A stretch of 64,000 nt of DNA from the NCBI GenBank assembly GCA_013180625.2, contig SNVD02009651.1, positions 186,001 through 250,000 of the forward strand. The letters are read 5' to 3'. A program made the translations under genes and the position numbers. This document shows positions 15,412-28,221 of the stretch, piece by piece. This DNA comes from Boswellia sacra (taxonomy: Eukaryota; Streptophyta; Magnoliopsida; Sapindales; Burseraceae). Within the stretch, counting starts at the first letter, position 1. Every line of letters starts with the position of its first letter. Below the pieces are notes generated by a model. That model searched no databases. It was not told the origin of the DNA and worked only from the letters and a program-made list of their open reading frames with translations.

Positions 15412-16696
15412 ATGAAGTGTAAATTAATATTCGTATTTGTTAACCCATTTATTGATACAAAAGATAGGGGTTGGCTATTTAAAAGCACTTCCAAATTTTA
15501 GTTGTTTTGAACTTATTCCAATTATTTATTTCAGTTATCTAATGACACTCGGTGTCAAATTACTAATTGTAGTCTTAAATTATTGGACTAAATAGAATAT
15601 TAAATCATATGCTTTTGATTATAAATGCCAACTTAGTATATAATAACAATACTTTGTAGTAGCTAGGATTAATTATATCGTCAATCGAACTTTTTGTATA
15701 TAAAACAATTTTTAATTAACTACCTGCAAGTCCATGATATGCCTAATCTTATTAAAAAAGTAATATCAGAAAAAATCAATTTAAAAAAAAAACGTTATAA
15801 GTAAAAATGAGTTTTGCTTTGATTTGCTTTTGCCTGGCTCCTTAAATCAGGTTTAGTTACTATAATGCATACATACATACACATATATATATATCTTTTG
15901 CAAATTTTGATCTTCACAAACCACAAAGAAAAATAAAAATAAGTATCTTGAATGCATAAAGGTGTCTCCTCTAAATATGAACATGAAAAGAGTGCAATAG
16001 GAGGAAGAGATGATACATGGTATAAAATATTACCATATCCTAGGCCAAAACATCGATGAAATGATCACCCCAAACACTGGGGTGATAATTGGATGATTTA
16101 CGAATCACCTGCTCATCATCTTTTCTACTTCCAATTGATAATGTAGTATCATAATTTCCCAAAAACTTTGCATAAATATGTTTCGACACATCCATTACAC
16201 CAAATTAACAGATACAAATAATAATAATAATAATAATAATAATATTCAAGAATAATAATACGTCAATACTTTATGCTTGTTGCCTACGTTTTTTTCGTGT
16301 TATTGAAGTATCGGTCCCTATATATATAATATACTACTATCAAATGTTAAATTATTAATATTTTTTTCTAAAGTGAAGTGATCGTTCGAGGCCTTAGCAC
16401 TTCTTGAGCAAAGGCCTATCCATTCTCGAACTTCAATTTTTAATTGACAACCAATATCACGTGTTGTAAAAAAGTTGACTATTGGCTCGCTACTCCTATA
16501 AAAGTTGAATGCATGTATTATGTTGTTCTTATTTTTCTTTAATAAAATTATAAAGAGGTGTTTTAGAATGTGAGTTTGCTATCAATTTGTGTTTATTATT
16601 CAAAACATTTTCATTTAAAAAAAAAGATTATCACGCCAATAATATAGATTCTAGGACCACACACACACACACACACACATATATATCTATGTATGT
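15412..16696 (-). pseudogene. Terpene synthase relic: exon 1, part of intron 1 and upstream region only
   Basis: This stretch copies about 13610-14870 of the intact locus in the same orientation: intron 1, exon 1 (16195-16034, same 162-bp length) and the upstream region. Exon 1 still reads MDVSKHIYAKF and later [14 protein letters not shown]. The first motif residues are R-K instead of R-R, and the codon before the final D-M is TAG, a stop where the intact gene has CAG. No exon 2-7 follows; homology ends just inside the intron at about 15412. At about 16690 it is joined, within a CA/TA microsatellite, to inverted segment B. It is a dead fragment. Confidence 0.88.
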
Positions 16697-16865
16697 TTTT
16701 CATATTTTTCATTTAACAGTATATATACTTCCAAAGGAAATTGTTTGTATATTGATTAATTTTAGTTTTACCTTGCGTGTTCATATACATTGTATATTAT
16801 TAATTTGAAGTTTGAATAACACGCTATACTTGCCCAGATACGTATACCTACACACACACAGAGAG

Positions 16866-16930
<65 letters not shown>

Positions 16931-17450
16931 AAAGTATATATAACCAAAAGTGTTGGATGTTGTTGTATGTTATTAGATTTAAACTTTTATGTGCGTATAT
17001 TTGTGCATTTTGTTGAAATTAAAATTGTTATTCATGTGAGCTTCCATGTTGCCATTGGTTTAAGAAGTCTTTTCAACATGTAACATTTGATGTTATGTAT
17101 ACAAAAACACTTTGAACATGTACAACATCAATCTTTTCATTTTCCACACTATACTTGTACTTAAAAGTCTTTCTTCTATTTTGTTAGTTGTATGCTGTTG
17201 CACTCATGGTATAATGTATATAGGAAGTATTTTTGTGTGTAGTTAAGGATTTATTTATTTATTTGTTTGTTTGTTTTAAGTAAAAAAGCTCTAGGTTAAG
17301 AAATTTAATATATTTGAGTTCCTATATATGGTTTAATATATTTGAGTTCCTATATATGGCCAGTCTATTTTATTATTTTGCAATGGGAATTTCAAAAGCT
17401 TAGTCTAATAGCATTTACAAGATTTATACTCAAATTTAGCCTAACAAGAT
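16697..17450. repeat. Inverted repeat segment B, middle copy
   Basis: Reverse complement of 9891-10920, minus most of the expanded TA array. It is in the same orientation as the right copy at 22855-23612, with which it shares 'acacacagagagacatac' and the following (CATA)n(TA)n tract almost exactly. Confidence 0.85.
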
Positions 17451-18612
17451 ATTGCATGTAAAATTTCTTAAATATATTAAACCATAAAATAATCAGACAT
17501 CAAACATGATTATTATAATAATTATATTTATGTAACAAACAAATAAATTATGTTAAAATAATAAATTATTAATAAATAAATATTAATAAGAGTGTTAAGA
17601 ATAAATAAATATAAATTATGTTAAAATAATAAATTATTAATAAAAGTGCTATTAATAAAACAATAAATTTTTTTATTAAGTTTTATTATTTTAACATAAT
17701 TTATTAAAATTATTATTATATAATATTATAATTATTATCATAATAATTTATATTATTTTAACATAAATTATATAATAGTATTATTAATAAAAGTGCTTTA
17801 TTTATTGTTATTAATAAATACATATTATTTATTAAATCATTATGAAATTAATATATTATAATAATTATGTGAGCCCCAGTAACTCAAGAGAAAATGAGAG
17901 GATCTAATTCTATATATATCATTTTATAAATGTAATAAATGTACATGTTCTGAGATAAAATAAAGTTGATGTTGGATCTCTAGTACCACTCAATTGCTTT
18001 CCAAGACTGATTTTATTAAGCAATGCGGAAGAGTTATCAACTTGGCGTGATGTGCTTTGAGGAGAGTTGTGAGTTGCATAGAGTGAGATGATGAAATTGC
18101 GTGTAACGAGTGAGTTGACTTGATGCAAAGCCAGGCAGCCGAGCGCTTGTGATGAATCCCGTGTGATATGCACCAGTTTGAGCCAGGAAGCAAACTCTAA
18201 TGCCACACTCTACAATCTCAATTCCAATGCAACACTTGTACTCGCAATCAAGAGCCACACATCGCAACTCAATATTTTATTATTTGTGAAGCCAAAATTC
18301 TATTGCCTATACAATATAAATGCACTTTCGGGCAAGATCATTTTGTCCCATTTTCAAGCTTCTTTTGAGGCATAATAAAAGCCCAATCCTACCTTCCTTT
18401 CTCCCCCCTCAAATTCTGTTATTTTCCTGTATCATCCTCGTACTAGTTCGATTATTTACATAATAATAACAATATTATTTATTTATTTCTTATTTCATAC
18501 CGCCCGTAAACTCATAATAGCCAGAAATTGGGTGTGGGAGGTGGCAGCAGATGGGCTCTTGGGCCCTTGTTGCAAGTCCAACATTACCCAGTCACGATCT
18601 TATTCGGCTATT
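17451..18612. repeat. Inverted repeat segment A, right copy
   Basis: Reverse complement of 8740-9890. The match runs to 'cccagtcacgat' near 18597. The following 18613-18737 contains a second, diverged copy of the 'ggctattttc' and 'gtactagtttgattatttacata' phrases, that is, a short local tandem duplication. Confidence 0.85.
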
Positions 18613-18737
18613 TTCTCCCCCTTCCTTCCTTTCTCCCTCTTTAAATTCGGCTATTTTCCTTGTACTAGTTTGATTATTTACATAATTCACTTTAGAAATT
18701 ATTATATTGATATTGATATCCTATTCTATTTATTTTT

Positions 18738-18861
18738 TTTATTGAAAATGTTGGTGTGTGCGTGTGCGCGCACGCGTTTATAATGATCTTATTCATTTTA
18801 TACCGTTTAGGTTAAGAATTTAAAGAGATCATATATCTTGATGAATACTAGCTAGCTAAAA

Positions 18862-18894
<33 letters not shown>

Positions 18895-19332
18895 TATATA
18901 TCTCTGTGTGTGTGTGTGTGGTTCAAGAATCTATATTATTGGCGTGGTAATCTTTTTTTTAATGAAAATGTTTTGAATAATAAATGCAAATTGATAGCAA
19001 ACTCACGTTCTAAGCACCTCTTTATAATTTTATTAAAGAAAAATGAGGACAAGGTAATCCATGCGTTAAACTTCTATAGGAATAGCGAGTCAATAGTCAA
19101 CATTTTTACAACACATGTAATGTTGGCTGTCGATTAGAAATTAAAGATCGAGAATGGATAGGCCATTGTTCAAGAAGTGCTAAGGCCTAGAACAATCACT
19201 TCACTGTAGAAAAAAATATTAATAATTTAACATTTGATAGAAGTATACTATATATATAGGGACCAATACTTCAATAACACCAAAAAAACGTAGGGAACAA
19301 GCATAAAGTATAGACGTATTACTATTCTTGAA

Positions 19333-19374
<42 letters not shown>

Positions 19375-19390
19375 CTGTTAATTTGGTGTA
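18738..19390. repeat. Inverted repeat segment C, right copy: upstream region of terpene synthase 2
   Basis: Reverse complement of 14393-15030. The (ATT)n at about 19337-19373 is longer than its left partner. It should hold the promoter equivalent of the intact gene, including 'actatatatatagggacc' near 19248. Confidence 0.8.
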
Positions 19391-22346
19391 ATGGTTGTGT
19401 CGAAATCTATTTATGCAAATTTTTTGGGAAATTATGATACTACATTATCAACTGGAAGTAGAAAAGATGATGAGCAGGTGATTCGTAGATCATCCAATTA
19501 TCACCCCAGTCTTGGGGTGATCATTTCATCGATGTTTTGGCCCAGGATATGGTAATATTTTATACTATGTATCATCTATTCCTCCTACTGCACTCTTTTC
19601 ATGTTCATATATAGAAGAGGCATCTTTATGCATTCAAGATACTTATTTTTATTTTTCATTGTGGTTTGTGAAGATCAAAATTTGCAAAAGATATATATGT
19701 ATGTGTATGTATGTATGCATTATAGTATCAAAACCTGATTTAAGGAGCCAGGCAGAAGCAAATCAAAGCAAAACTAATTGTTACTTAAAAACATTTTTTT
19801 TCAATTGATTTTTTCTGATATTACTTTTTTAATAAGTTTAGGCATATCATGGACTTGCAGGTAGTTAATTAAAATTGTTTTATATACAAAAATTTGGATT
19901 GACGATATAATTAATCCTAGCTACTACAAAGTATTGTTATTATATACCAAGTTGGCATATATAATCAGAAGCATATGATTTAATATTCTATTTAGGCCAA
20001 TAATTTAAGACGACAATCAGTAATTTGACACCGAGTGTCATTAGATAATTGAAATAAATAATTGGAATAAGTTCAAAACAACTGAAATTTGGAAGTACTT
20101 TTAAATAGCCAACCCCTATCTTTTGTATCAGTAAATGGGTTAACAAATACGAATATTAATTTACACTTTATGTTGCAGAAGCCCAATCCTGAAGTTGAGA
20201 AGAGAATTGAAACACTCAAAGAAGATGTTGAAAAGATGCTAAGCAATGCAACAGGCAAAGCACTGGAAGAAATAACACTCATTGATGCACTGCAACGCCT
20301 CGGTGTTGCTTATCACGTTGAAGATCAAATCAAAGAGGCCTTACGGTCAATCTACAATAACTATTACATTGATAACATCAGTGATAATGATCTATACACT
20401 GTTTCTCTCTGCTTTCGGCTTCTAAGGCAACAAGGTTATAATGTGTCTTCAGGTAATAATCAAGCAATTAGTTCTTTGTCCATATATATATATATAACCA
20501 GTTGATTTTATAGTTTATTTTATATAAAGTATTTTTGCTTTTTCAAATTAATAGATGTGTTCAAGCAGTTCGTAGACGATAAAGGGGAATTTAAGGCCAT
20601 GTTGAGAGGTGATGCAAGAGCTTTATTGCGTTTGTTTGACACATCGCATTTGAGGTTGCATGGGGAAGACATATTGGAACAAGCCTTTGAATTTTCAAGG
20701 GCGAACTTGAAAGCAAAGTTGCCCTATTTAAGCTCTTCTGTCGCTAAGCAAGTGAATCACTCCCTTGAGATACCCTTGCACAAACGAATGCAGATACATC
20801 TCTATCTATGAAGCAGATGCAACTAGAAATGATCAGTTGTTAGAGCTTGCAATGTTGGATTTCAATCGTTTACAGACAATGAATCGAAGAGAGCTAGGTG
20901 ACATCTCAAGGTGAAAAGTGAATCTATATGTATAGATAAATAGTTATTTGATTATTTCATGATCATATATTGATATCATTCCACTAACTTGGAATCAGCA
21001 TATATATAAACTTTATCATTGGTTCTTTGCTCTTCCTTTATAATAACTAGCAAGTGTGTCTTGATTTGTAGGTGGTGGAAGGATGTTGATTTTGCATCAA
21101 AGCTACCATTTGCGAGGGATAGGCTGGTGGAGTGTTACTTTTGGATATTAGGAGTTCAGTTTGAGCCCAAATATTCTGAGAGTAGAAAATATATGACCAA
21201 AATGATAGCAATAGCCTCTGTTATAGATGACATTTATGATGTGTACGGTGCCCTAGAAGAACTCAAATTATCCACGGAGGCAATTGAGAGGTTTGTGAGT
21301 TTATATATATATAGTAACCAATATCCTTACAAGCATGCATGCATTTTTTCTCTGCCATAAATAGAATGGAGAAACATTTATTAATTTAAATATGACTTGA
21401 TTCAATTAGGTGGGAACTTGTGGCTGCAAGTGATTTACCCGAATACATGCAAGTATGTTACACTACCCTCTTAGATGTTGTCAGGGAAATGGAGAAGCAG
21501 CTACTGAATGAAAGACAATCTTATCGTGTATGCTATGCAAAAGAGGCAGTAAGATTGATCTCTTATATATCCATATTATTATATATGAGATTATATCAAT
21601 ATTAGTTCTTATTAGTGTTGCTAGCAGAAGAGGTAACTATATTAGTATGTAGTTCAAGTGATTAATTGTTTCATTAATTATTCTACTCAGATGAAAGGCC
21701 TGGTCAGGGCTTACTTTGTGGAATCAATTTGGTTCAACACTAAATATGTGCCAACATTTGAGGAATTCTTGGAGATTTCAGTCATGAGCAGTGGATATCC
21801 TATGCTTATTGTCCAAGCTCTTCTAGGGTTAGAAGATGAGGTGGCAACAAGAGAAGCCTTCAACTGGGCAATCAGTGTTCCTAGAATCGTTAGATCTTCT
21901 ACTTTAATTGCTCGGCTCGTTGATGACATCCACACTTACAAGGTACACAAGTGATCATCAGGTAACTAAACTAGCTAGCTAGTAATTACACTTTTAATTA
22001 ATTACTTGATATTATTATTATTATTATTATCATCATCATCATCATTGTGAAGGTGGAGCAAGAGAGAGGAGATGCGCCATCAGGTGTACAATGTTGCATG
22101 AAAGAGCACAATGTATCTGAGGAAGAAGCATGCAATACACTGAAAGAAATGGTGGATACCACATGGCAGAACACTAATGAAGAAATTCAAAAGCCCAACC
22201 ATGGCCCTTTACCTCTGCTTCTTCCATCGTTAAATTTTGCTCAAATGATGGAGATCTTATACCAAAATGGAGATGGTTACACTTATTCTTTCAGAAAAAC
22301 GAAGGATAGAATTTCATCATTGCTTGTTGATCCTATTTCCATATGA
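19391..22346 (+). pseudogene. Sesquiterpene synthase, TPS-a type, broken copy
   Basis: Inverted paralogue of the intact gene. Exons: 19391-19551, 20179-20452, 20555-20910, 21072-21290, 21410-21548, 21691-21942, 22053-22346. Lengths equal those of the intact copy in exons 2, 4, 5, 6 and 7. Exon 1 is 161 instead of 162 bp and exon 3 is 356 instead of 373 bp. The 1-bp loss at about 19511-19513 lies inside RRX8W, removes the tryptophan and shifts the frame. The 17-bp loss at about 20793 in exon 3 falls before the residues matching the helix with ARHYISIYE. All splice sites, DDIYD and the second metal motif remain readable, so inactivation looks recent. The two lesions total 18 bp, but the sequence between them is out of frame, so a functional product is not expected. 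It could still be transcribed. Confidence 0.92.
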
Positions 22347-22854
22347 TCATGATTATTCTTGATGTTACTTCTTCCACAAAGTATGTAAAATATGAATAAT
22401 TTCAAATCAACTTTCATAAATTAGGAAATATATATATACACGACAATGACAAAATGATGGGGATCTTATAACATTAGAACGGAAATTAATAAGTACCGTG
22501 TGCTAAAAATTAACAACCAAATTATTGTTCTTGTTGTTGTTACTTCTCTCATCAAGTTGTTTATAACATGAATGATTGGCAATCTTATGTGTTATAGATC
22601 AAGAAATGTGTATCAAAATGACAACAAAATGGTGATCTCATAACTATTAATATTATACATTTCATTAAAAGAAAATAAATGTGTCTTACCACTTAGCAAT
22701 GGTTGAAAGATAAAACTAATATTGATCCCACATCTACTAGCTTAAGCTTTTGGTTAAAGTGACAAATTCAACAGCAAACGTATAAGATTATGTTTTATTG
22801 TTGTATGTAAAATTTAACGATATGCAACCAAAACATGTTGAATAATTAATTTTC
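22347..22854. other. 3' flank of terpene synthase 2
   Basis: Inverted match of 10921-11415. No gene is present. Confidence 0.6.
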
Positions 22855-23009
22855 ATTTAACAGTATATATACTTCCAAAGGAAATTGTTTGTATATTGAT
22901 TAATTTTAGTTTTACCTTGCGTTTTCACATACATTGTATATTATTAATTTGAAGTTTGAATAACATGCTATACTTGCCCAGATACGTATACCTACACACA
23001 CACAGAGAG

Positions 23010-23074
<65 letters not shown>

Positions 23075-23612
23075 AAAGTATATATAACCAAAAGTGTTGG
23101 ATGTTGTTGTATGTTATTAGATTTAAACTTTTATGTGCGTATATTTGTGCATTTTGTTGAAATTAAAATTGTGATTCATTTGAGCTTCCATGTTGCCATT
23201 GGTTTAAGAAGTCTTTTCAACATGTAACATTTGATGTTATGTACACAAACACACTTTGAACATGTACAACATCAATCTTTTCATTTTCTACACTGTACTT
23301 GTACTTAAAAGTCTTTCTTCTGTTTTGTTAGTTGTATGCTGTTGCACTTATGGTATAATGTATATAGGAAGTATTTTGTGTGTAGTTAAGGATTTTTTTT
23401 ATTTATTTGTTTGTTTGTTTTAAGTAAAAAAGCTCTAGGTTAAGAAATTTAATATATTTGAGTTCCTCTATATGGTTTAATATATTTAAGTTCTTATATA
23501 TGGCCAGTCTATTTTATTATTTTGCAATGGGAATTTCAAAAGCTTAGCCTAATAGCATTTACAAGATTTATACTCAAATTTAGCCTAAAAAGATATTGCA
23601 TGTAAAATTTCT
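22855..23612. repeat. Inverted repeat segment B, right copy; end of the duplicated region
   Basis: Third copy of segment B, same orientation as the middle one. Homology ends abruptly at 'gcatgtaaaatttct' (about 23612), where segment A would follow but does not. This is the outer right breakpoint. Confidence 0.85.
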
Positions 23613-24049
23613 TTTTTTTCTCCAGTAAAAATTCTCTTACTTCTTATGATAGGTAATTAATAGTAATACTATATGAAAATGATGCCCCTCTATTTTAGAA
23701 ACAAAAATCCAACTAATAACTCCTTGTATCATATAGCATCTTCTTTATAAAACCCTTGGCAAATCTTGAATTATATCTTCTACTGTAGATGCATTAGATG
23801 TGCCTACTACTGTAGGTGTGCCAGGCTAATTCGCTGCCATTTGGCAACTATTCAAAGCCAGTAACTTGCGTTCGTAGGTTTTTAGCAACCGAAACTCTAG
23901 AGGTCATGGTACTGTAGTGGAACTATTCACATCTTGTAGAGCACTGTTGTAGTACTGTTTATATAGTAAACATAATAAAAAATCTAGTAAAAATAATTAA
24001 AATGCTCAAAACATTTACGAAAATTAGCACTTTTTTAATATTTGACATA
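23613..24049. other. Spacer between inverted region and satellite array
   Basis: No coding frame and no match elsewhere in the window is apparent. 'tactgtag' recurs several times between 23780 and 23960 without regular spacing. Confidence 0.4.
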
Positions 24050-25395
24050 TTTAAATTTCTTCCAAAACGGCTCATGCCAAGGTTGGGAACTCGCTTTGTA
24101 TGAGTTAAGAACGCCAATAAAATCAATCAGGAACGACTTTGATCCCCTCCTTTAGCCCACGACAACGCCTCCTCCATCGCATATGCACCTTCTGTGGTTA
24201 GAATCTATAGATTACCCCTTTGGTTTCAATCGATAAATAAGATTTTTTACAGTTCTCGTCTTTTATGTGACCTGGGATGCCCTTTTTCCATGTCGAGACT
24301 ATGCTTTGTACGACTCAGGAATGCCAATAAAATCAATCGGGAATGAATTTGATTCCCTTCCCCTGGCCCACGACAACGCCCTCACCTTTGCGTATGCCCC
24401 CTCTGTGGTTGAAATCGCCAAATTACCCCTCTGGTTTTAGCCGATACATCAAATTTCTCATAGTTTTTGCCTTTTAAATGACCCGAGAATGCCCTTCTTA
24501 TATGTCGGGGTCGCGCATTATACAAGTCAGGAATGCCAATACAATAAGTCAAGAGCGAATTCAATTGCCCCACCTCGGCCCATGGCAATGCCCTTACCCT
24601 TGCTTGCACGCTCTCCACGATTACAATCGCCAAATTACTTTTTTAATTTCGGTCAATACACCAAATTCCCTATAGTTTGTACCTTTCATACGACCCAAGA
24701 GCGCCCCATTTCTATGTCGAAACCGCGCTTTGTACAAGTCGGGAATTCCAATAAAATCAGTCAGGAACAACTTTGATTCCCCTCCCCCGGCCCACGGTAA
24801 CGCCCTCATCGTCGCATATGCATCCTCTGTAGTTAGAATTGCCAAATTACCCCTCCAGTTTCAGCCGATACGCCAAATTCTCCATCGTTCCCGCCTTTTA
24901 TCCGACCTGTAAACGCCCCTTTTCTGTGTTGGGACCATGCTTTATACGAGTCCGGAACGACTCCGATTCCCTTCCCTTGACCCACGGTAATGCCCTCACC
25001 CTTGCATATGCAACCTTCACAATTGGAATTACCAAATTAACTCTCTGGTTTCGATCGATACTCCAAACTCCCCATAGTTGCCACCTTTTATACGACCTAG
25101 GAATGCCCATTTTCTGTGTTGGGATTGCACTTTGTACGAGTCAGGAATGCCAATAAAATTAGTTGGGAGCGACTCCAACTCCCCTCCCTCAACCCACGAC
25201 AACTCCCTCACCCTCGCATATGTGCCCTCTAAGATTGGAATTGCCAAATTACCCCTTTGGTTTCGATCGATACGTAAAATTTCCAATGATTCCCGCTTTT
25301 AATACAACTCAGAGCGCCCATTTTCCATGTCGGGACCACGTTTTGTACGAGTCTGGAGCAACAATATAATCAACAGGGAACGAGCATACATTTTA
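24050..25395. repeat. Tandem array, about 6.5 units of roughly 210 bp
   Basis: Recurring landmarks mark each unit. 'cttttatacgacct.ggaatgcc'-like phrases start near 24055, 24261, 24471, 24681, 24893, 25083 and 25295 (spacing 206, 210, 210, 212, 190, 212). 'aatcagtcgggaacgactt.gattcc'-like phrases and 'cgccaaattacccctctggttt'-like phrases follow at fixed offsets. Units are diverged but colinear; the fifth is about 20 bp short. Open frames on both strands (for example 24489-24776 and 24621-24845) arise because the GC-richer unit lacks stops; they look like repeat translations, not genes. It could be a small satellite cluster or a repeat region inside an old transposon. Confidence 0.88.
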
Positions 25396-27974
25396 TAGGA
25401 AACACTCCAATTCTACTACTGTGCCATATTTTATGTTGAAGTATTATTATTATTTTTAATTATATAGTTAATTTTTGTTTGTTAATTAAAATAATTAGAA
25501 TTAGTTTTGATAAAATTAAAAGCAAATTTACATGTAAACTACTATTAAACTATTTATTAAAATTTTTTATAATATAATATATAGTTAAAAATATAAAATT
25601 TACATATTTGTTTATTTTCATAATTTTATAATTATATTATAAAAATATTTTAAAAAATTAATTATATAATATTCTAAAAATTATATCAATTTTTGCTAAT
25701 AAATTATTTATTAAATATTACTAAGATGTAATATGTAATTAAATATGTACAATTTTCATATTTGATTATTTTTATAATTTTATTAAATATATATTTAAGA
25801 TGTTAATCATATAATATTTTAAATTAATATTATTTGATTAAGTAATTTACATAATTTTATTTTTATCATTTATTTTAATATTATTACATGGTTAATAACT
25901 TCAAACAAATATTGATTTTATTATTTATTGCTTATTTTGATATTATTATATTAATATTTATTTAAAAATATTTTGTTATTTTTGTTTTAAGTGCCAATCC
26001 CAATCTTGAAACTCCTTGTCCCATGGTTTTGCATGGGACTCCTTGTATCATGAGTTGAGGAAAAGACAAAGAAGGTTAAGACTCACATTAATTTAATCCT
26101 CGCATCCTCCAAAAATTATCACAAAAAATAGGCTAGCATAATTAGTCTTGAAGCCCGGTCCAATCCCGTCCTTGGCCTTGTTCACAAATAGGTAAGCATT
26201 TATTTTGTATTACTAAATAGTATGTTTGTTTTTAATGATACAAAATAGTATTTTTATTTTTAATTTTAATTTTTAAATAAGTTTTAAGTGGACTAATTCC
26301 CTTGAAAGTGATATTTTTATCATTATTATTAAAATTAAAATATATTAAAAAAACATATGTATACACCTCAAAAACTAAATAGTTTACGAAATTAAATCAA
26401 AGTATCAAGAATAATTTATGCTAAGGTTTCATATTAAAAAAATACCTATTTTAATTGGTAAATTTATTATGATGAATTAAGCACATACCTATTCAAATGA
26501 ATTATATTTTTATTTATCAATTTTACTTAGAGATGATTTTGCAAAATTTTTCATTAATTAAAGAAAGGGTATTTTTGGAACAAAAAAATCATAGTAAGTA
26601 CTAAGCGTTTGGAATTTTGATTTAAGCGAAAATTTTTCACTTAAAAAAGGTGTCCTACCATTTAGATTAAGTGAAAATTTTAAAAAACAAATAAAAATAA
26701 ATTAATTTATTCTGAAATATTTTAAAACTTAAGTGGAAAGGAGAAAATAAACAATCAACCACGTAAATAGCCGGGTTTCCTCTCTACATTGAGAGGAAAT
26801 TTTTCTCTTGTCCTATATTAAATATTAAATACTAAACTAAACTAACCTATTCTTTTTTAAAATATTGAAATTATTTTATTAAAGTAATTATTTGAATAAA
26901 AAATATTTTTTTCGGTAATCATTTAACTTGTACTAGTTAAATATAATTTATTCGCTTTTAATTACGCTTAACTTACAATCTAAACTTATAACATAATTTT
27001 TTATTTGATTCTATCCTGTATCTTTAATTCTTGAATCAATTAATGTTTCATTGCTTTTATCAATTAATTACTATTATAAGTTTACGAAAAGATTCATGGA
27101 TATTATCTAATTTAAGTCGTAAATCTAAATGGTTGTTGATAATAAAATTTAATTTAGTATATATATTACAAATTTTTATAACGGGTAGTTATAATTTAAG
27201 AAAATTTAAAATTTGTAAAAAAAAAAAATCAAATATAGGTAATATTATTAAAATATATCAATTGAACTTAACTTAAAGATGCATGATTGAGATGGTAAAT
27301 GGTAAGAAGTGAAAGTGGGAAGTGAAACGATAATTTTATGCTTTCTATAAATATTTTAATGTCAAATTGAATTACTGTTATGATTTCATATAAAATTATG
27401 GTAAAAATTATTCGCTCAAAAGATATTAAAACATGAAATGACAGTAGGGTTCGACTAGCTTAGTCTACATCCACGTGACCAGCTCTCAGAAGAAACTAAA
27501 GAAATTTCACTGTGAAATGAATTGTTACAGATCCAAGCACTTCCTTGACTCCGGACCAAAAGCTCTATCTATTTGCTTCCAAAAAAACAGAGCTTCAAGA
27601 GTAAGAAATCCTAATCTTCCTAGTTACAACCAATACTAACTCTCTTTTCACCTTTAATCTTTCTTACAACTGACCTTATAAATCAAACCTGAACCAGCAG
27701 AGCCACCCACGTAACAATGCATTCTACTATCCTCTGGCTTGTGGAATTTTTGACAAAAATGTATAAGCTCTTAAAAAAAAAGTTGAAGAACAAATCTTTG
27801 TCAAATAAAATTTGACAAGAATCACAAAAATGGCAGATAACAATTCATTTCATATTCATATGATATTGGATTCTTTGCATTCATGATGGTATACTTCGAT
27901 TAGAAAAATGGAGAAAAATATTATTTAACAAGAGTGCTCACCCTCTTGATATAGTGGAAAACACATATGTAGAA
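25396..27974. other. AT-rich intergenic DNA, no genes seen
   Basis: The stretch is very AT-rich, with many short ataatt and attaaa phrases. The longest frames (such as 27031-27276) are low-complexity lysine/isoleucine runs without family resemblance. A remnant of a dead transposon is possible, but I see no terminal repeats. Confidence 0.45.
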
Positions 27975-28221
27975 TTTTACATCGCCTCTTTAAGTCCTCG
28001 AAAAATTGAAAAAATGATTAACTACTTCATTTATAAATTTCATAGTAATAGACATACACGTTCTACTGAAATAGAATTTTGAACTTGCTATCCTTTTGCC
28101 TAGTAGACAAAGATTTGCCTCCGCGAAAAAAATGATTCATTCGGATCAAGATGAAAGTCCAACTGCATTGCATTGCCAGAATACATGTTGTATATTTGAA
28201 AGAGATGACCTCCTTGCTTCT
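27975..28221. other. Plastid-derived DNA (NUPT), left part
   Basis: Read in reverse, the stretch matches, as I remember it, a conserved plastid non-coding region including 'gaagcaaggaggtca', 'tctactaggcaaaaggatagcaag' and 'tatgaaatttataaatgaagtag'. It continues directly with 29736 onward once the intervening element is removed. Differences throughout, including small indels, mean it is nuclear and old. The exact plastid locus is uncertain; I believe it is an inverted-repeat spacer. Confidence 0.65.
28217..28221. repeat. Target-site duplication CTTCT, left
   Basis: CTTCT here is repeated at 29731-29735. The plastid sequence has one copy at this point, so the pair is the 5-bp duplication made by the insertion. 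Confidence 0.8.

Noticed and set aside
19391..22346. Second terpene synthase as functional because the two deletions total 18 bp
   Set aside because: The frame is wrong from the middle of exon 1 to the middle of exon 3, about 250 codons, and stops are expected there.
24382..25369. Open frames on both strands in the tandem array
   Set aside because: The same peptide phrases recur every 210 bp on each strand, with frame changes between units; this is repeat translation.
24050..25395. CRISPR-like array
   Set aside because: Units are long, imperfect and without unique spacers, in plant nuclear DNA; this is a tandem satellite-type array.
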